In this document: piece after piece, positions 61,809-64,000 of the stretch
Layout: each line of letters starts with the position of its first letter
Position numbering within the stretch: position 1 is the first letter of the stretch
NCBI GenBank assembly: GCA_021648845.1
Contig: JAKJHY010000025.1
Coordinates: forward strand, 1 to 64,000
Reading direction: 5' to 3'
Length of the DNA stretch: 64,000 nucleotides
DNA from: Mycobacterium sp. MBM
Lineage (GTDB): Bacteria; Actinomycetota; Actinomycetes; Mycobacteriales; Mycobacteriaceae
The notes under the pieces: model-generated
The model's input: the letters and a program-made list of their open reading frames with translations, nothing else
Databases searched by the model: none
What the model was told of the DNA's origin: nothing
Program-made: the position numbers and the translations under genes

Positions 61809-61996
61809 TTCGGCGGCGAGCCTGAGGCGGTCCAGCGCCTCCTCCTTTCGGACACGCCCGGCACCTCGGATCGGTCCTGCGGGAGCACGTAGCCCCGATC
61901 TGTGCCGCCAGGGCCCCATAGCTCGTCTAGACGGACTTTACGGAGCGGCGGTTAAGCGGATTGGCAGTACGCGAGTTTCTTGACCGAGGTTTTGAT

Positions 61997-63073
61997 CTAC
62001 GTCCAACCGACGAGCGTGGTGCTTTCATCGAGGTCAATTCCATTCAGCTCGACTTCTCTTGGGGCGCCACCGCCATTGCTATCGGTGATCCACAGCTCGG
62101 ATACGTTTCGCCTAAATGCGACATGCTGCCCGTCTGGGCTCCCAACAGGATTTGAAATTCTTGATTCGTTTGCTTCCGGCAGCAGTGAAACTTTATCTGC
62201 GGGAGTGCCAACGCCGCATCCCTCCTCGTCCACCTTCCGAACTATCAGGGTCCGGTCCGTGTAGTCATTGCGCATATCGGGAATGAGGGCAGCCCGGTCG
62301 AGTGAAATGTAGGGGCCTCGATTCTTTCCGCAACTCCATTTCCGGGCGTATAGTTCGCCAGCGCCGTTCCGTGCGATGTCGGACGTTCGCTTGCCCTTTA
62401 GGTTGCCAGGGGGGTCGAGAGGCTCTGCCGCGGCCACACGTGACCCGTCACTTGCCTTGACCACGTACCAGGCGACATCAAGGTCCCTTTGTTCGGTGAA
62501 GTAGAAGTTCCCGGCGCCATCAAAACCGATTGCTTGGTAGGCGGGCGCAGGCCCATCGAAGGGCCCCGAGGGCACGCCCTCTGGTGTCACATCGGTGAAC
62601 GAGCCATCTTCGTTCACCCATCCCACAGTATTCGAGTTCTTTCGCGTAACTGCGTACCTTAATAAATCTGGAGCTAGCCGAATATCGTGGCTATCGAGCA
62701 GTGTTTCGTCTTTGTAAAAATCAACATTTTCGAATACGGCATGTTTGGAGTAGTTACCTGTTTGGGGGTCGACAAACCCGATCGTCACGCGTTGATCATT
62801 CCGAGTCTCTACGACGAGTCCAGACCGGACGGTTTGAACTGGCACAACAGGGGACGGATCAACACCGGCGGTCTCACTTTGTGGTTGTTCTGAAGACTGC
62901 GCAGCAGTCGCTGGCGGCACCGGCTCATCCGAAGAAGACGAACACCCGGCTACGAGCAATCCGATCGCTGTGGCGGCCGCAGCAGCGCGACGACAGCGGA
63001 CATGCCAAGTGGCTGCTGACACAACCCACCTCTTCCATTTTTCTTTCACCGTGCCACAGAAAGCTTCGTGCAT
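61997..63073 (-). CDS. lipoprotein with TolB/beta-propeller-like repeats
   Basis: About 358 residues. A basic N-terminal region and hydrophobic stretch (RRAAAAATAIGLLVAGC) with the lipobox VAGC indicate a lipoprotein. The mature part has repeated short strands with GxDGAGNFYF, NGAGELYARKW and SPDGQHVAFRR, a pattern of TolB/WD-like propellers; the C-terminus (ELWITDSNGGGAPREVEL) fits this. ATG 63073 or GTG 63049 is the likely start; the frame opens at 63298. It is less GC-rich than its neighbours, which may mean separate acquisition. Function unknown. Confidence 0.72.
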   Translation of the reverse strand: MHEAFCGTVKEKWKRWVVSAATWHVRCRRAAAAATAIGLLVAGCSSSSDEPVPPATAAQSSEQPQSETAGVDPSPVVPVQTVRSGLVVETRNDQRVTIGFVDPQTGNYSKHAVFENVDFYKDETLLDSHDIRLAPDLLRYAVTRKNSNTVGWVNEDGSFTDVTPEGVPSGPFDGPAPAYQAIGFDGAGNFYFTEQRDLDVAWYVVKASDGSRVAAAEPLDPPGNLKGKRTSDIARNGAGELYARKWSCGKNRGPYISLDRAALIPDMRNDYTDRTLIVRKVDEEGCGVGTPADKVSLLPEANESRISNPVGSPDGQHVAFRRNVSELWITDSNGGGAPREVELNGIDLDESTTLVGWT

Positions 63074-63098
63074 TCTTAGCAGAACGCTGTTCGAAAGG

Positions 63099-63531
63099 CG
63101 GTCCATATGGCTGGACTTCCGAAACAAGCGTTCGACGGGGGGCGGGGTGGCGGCGTCAATGGCCGCAGCTCGTTGAGCTGGCGCGTTCCTGTGGGACTGG
63201 GGAGGTTCAAGAAGTCCTGTGTCCCGAGCTCGGGCCGGAAGGGACGATGGGGACACATGGGATGGTGGGAAGCGGAACAGCCGCCGGACTTCGTCCATCA
63301 GAGGCCAAGCTTGGCATTACCGCGGGCAGAACCCACATGCCGCACGATACGAAGACGGGCCGTCCACGGACCCGGCGATCTGCACAGCGGTAGCACCCGG
63401 ACCCGTGCGCACCCGCCGAATCAACACCTCCAACCGAGGCTACCGGCCCAGCTTAGGGCGCAGAATGGGCACTAAGCCCCGCAAGAACCCCAGGTCAAAG
63501 CACCGACTGGTCCAAGCGTGGCTAGAGCGAC
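63099..63531. other. intergenic region without recognised gene
   Basis: About 430 bp. The open frames here have Arg/Pro/Ser-rich translations and no protein-like pattern. I see no RNA gene or clear repeat. Confidence 0.4.
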
Positions 63532-64000
63532 TTAACTCGGGTGGTAGCGCAAGCCGATGGTGCTTGAGGGAGTCAGCGCCTCCGAGACGGTGGTCTTGAC
63601 TCCGACCCCGACGGCTGCCGTTGTCCAGATGATGCCCAGCACGTTAAGCACCAGGGCCGTGAGGAGCAACGCCGAGGATCGGGGGAGTGAGCGAGTAGGT
63701 CCGGCGCCCAAGGGGGTCAGTTCGATGGGTTCTGCGACCGTTTCGGTGTCGAACAGCGAGGGTGCGGTGAGGTCGTCAGGTAGCAGTTGCGCAGGCAGGT
63801 CTACGGACGGCGGTGGCGGCGTCAGTGGCCACCACTCGGTGGAGCCGTCGATGGCCAGCCAGCCGTTGAGAATGCCGTAGATCCCGGCGGTGAGCGCGGC
63901 TGCGGGGATCTGGGCCATCAGCCAGGGCGCCAAGATTGCGCTGCTCAGGCTGGGGCCTGGGTTGTAGAGCACGGTGGTCAAGGCGCCGAGGACTGCGGCG
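63532..64000 (-). CDS. integral membrane protein, 5' end beyond the window
   Basis: The minus frame ends at 63532 and stays open to the window edge, so the N-terminal part is missing. Visible are hydrophobic segments (LAPWLMAQIPAAALTAGIYG and ALLLTALVLNVLGIIWTTAA) separated by a Pro/Thr/Leu-rich loop of about 60 residues, then VGVGVKTTVSEALTPS. It may be a membrane component of the transfer apparatus, judging from the neighbourhood. No family can be named. Confidence 0.65.
   Translation of the reverse strand, partial: AAVLGALTTVLYNPGPSLSSAILAPWLMAQIPAAALTAGIYGILNGWLAIDGSTEWWPLTPPPPSVDLPAQLLPDDLTAPSLFDTETVAEPIELTPLGAGPTRSLPRSSALLLTALVLNVLGIIWTTAAVGVGVKTTVSEALTPSSTIGLRYHPS

Noticed and set aside
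1..64000. tRNA, rRNA, riboswitch or CRISPR elements
   Set aside because: None was seen on reading the window; no cloverleaf, rRNA core or regular repeat-spacer pattern was noticed.

Overview
The window looks like part of a large mycobacterial plasmid, probably a conjugative one. The evidence is high GC with strong GC3 coding bias, PE and PPE proteins, a complete type VII secretion (ESX) locus, a ParA partition gene, a primase-like replication protein, a very large helicase-methylase of the plasmid/phage kind, and a VirD4-like coupling protein.

Region 1 (about 275-12384) is a Tn3-family transposon. Its ends are 39-bp inverted repeats that differ at two bases. The left end holds a palindromic resolution-type site and a tyrosine recombinase gene interrupted by one in-frame TGA. 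The right end holds an intact 1011-residue Tn3-type transposase. The cargo is a lipid-catabolism operon on the minus strand (CoA-transferase, thiolase, acyl-CoA ligase, enoyl-CoA hydratase, acyl-CoA dehydrogenase, short-chain dehydrogenase, truncated MaoC-like gene) with a divergent TetR regulator and a good operator palindrome. Together these genes could activate a fatty or other organic acid and take it through beta-oxidation. The left end lies inside an IS256-family transposase fragment, and no 5-bp target duplication is visible.

Region 2 (about 12385-27546) is plasmid backbone: a SNF2-type helicase with a methyltransferase-like domain, a small overlapping upstream gene, a regulator with two internally duplicated domains, a 1.5-kb non-coding segment with a repeat cluster next to parA and its partner gene, a winged-helix regulator with operator-like repeats, a small basic protein, and a primase-polymerase-type replication gene followed by a non-coding segment with palindromes.

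Region 3 (27547-54101) is an ESX locus. From 31121 onward its order is that of chromosomal ESX-2 (DUF5631/5632 protein, Rv3898c-position gene, two DUF4226-type proteins, eccB, eccC, PE, PPE, two esx genes, espG, espI-like ATPase, eccD, mycP, eccE, eccA). EspC-like, EspB-like and YbaB/EspL-like genes precede it, as in ESX-1-type substrate modules. eccC is split in an unusual place, before its first ATPase domain, and both Esx proteins lack the tryptophan of WXG.

Region 4 (about 54200-64000) holds lipoproteins, secreted and membrane-anchored proteins, a phage head-gene remnant, the coupling protein with a separate small paralogue of its presumed all-alpha domain, and the start of a membrane protein cut by the window edge. 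This fits a conjugation apparatus that works with the ESX locus, as in known ESX-bearing conjugative mycobacterial plasmids. No relaxase or VirB4 gene lies inside the window.
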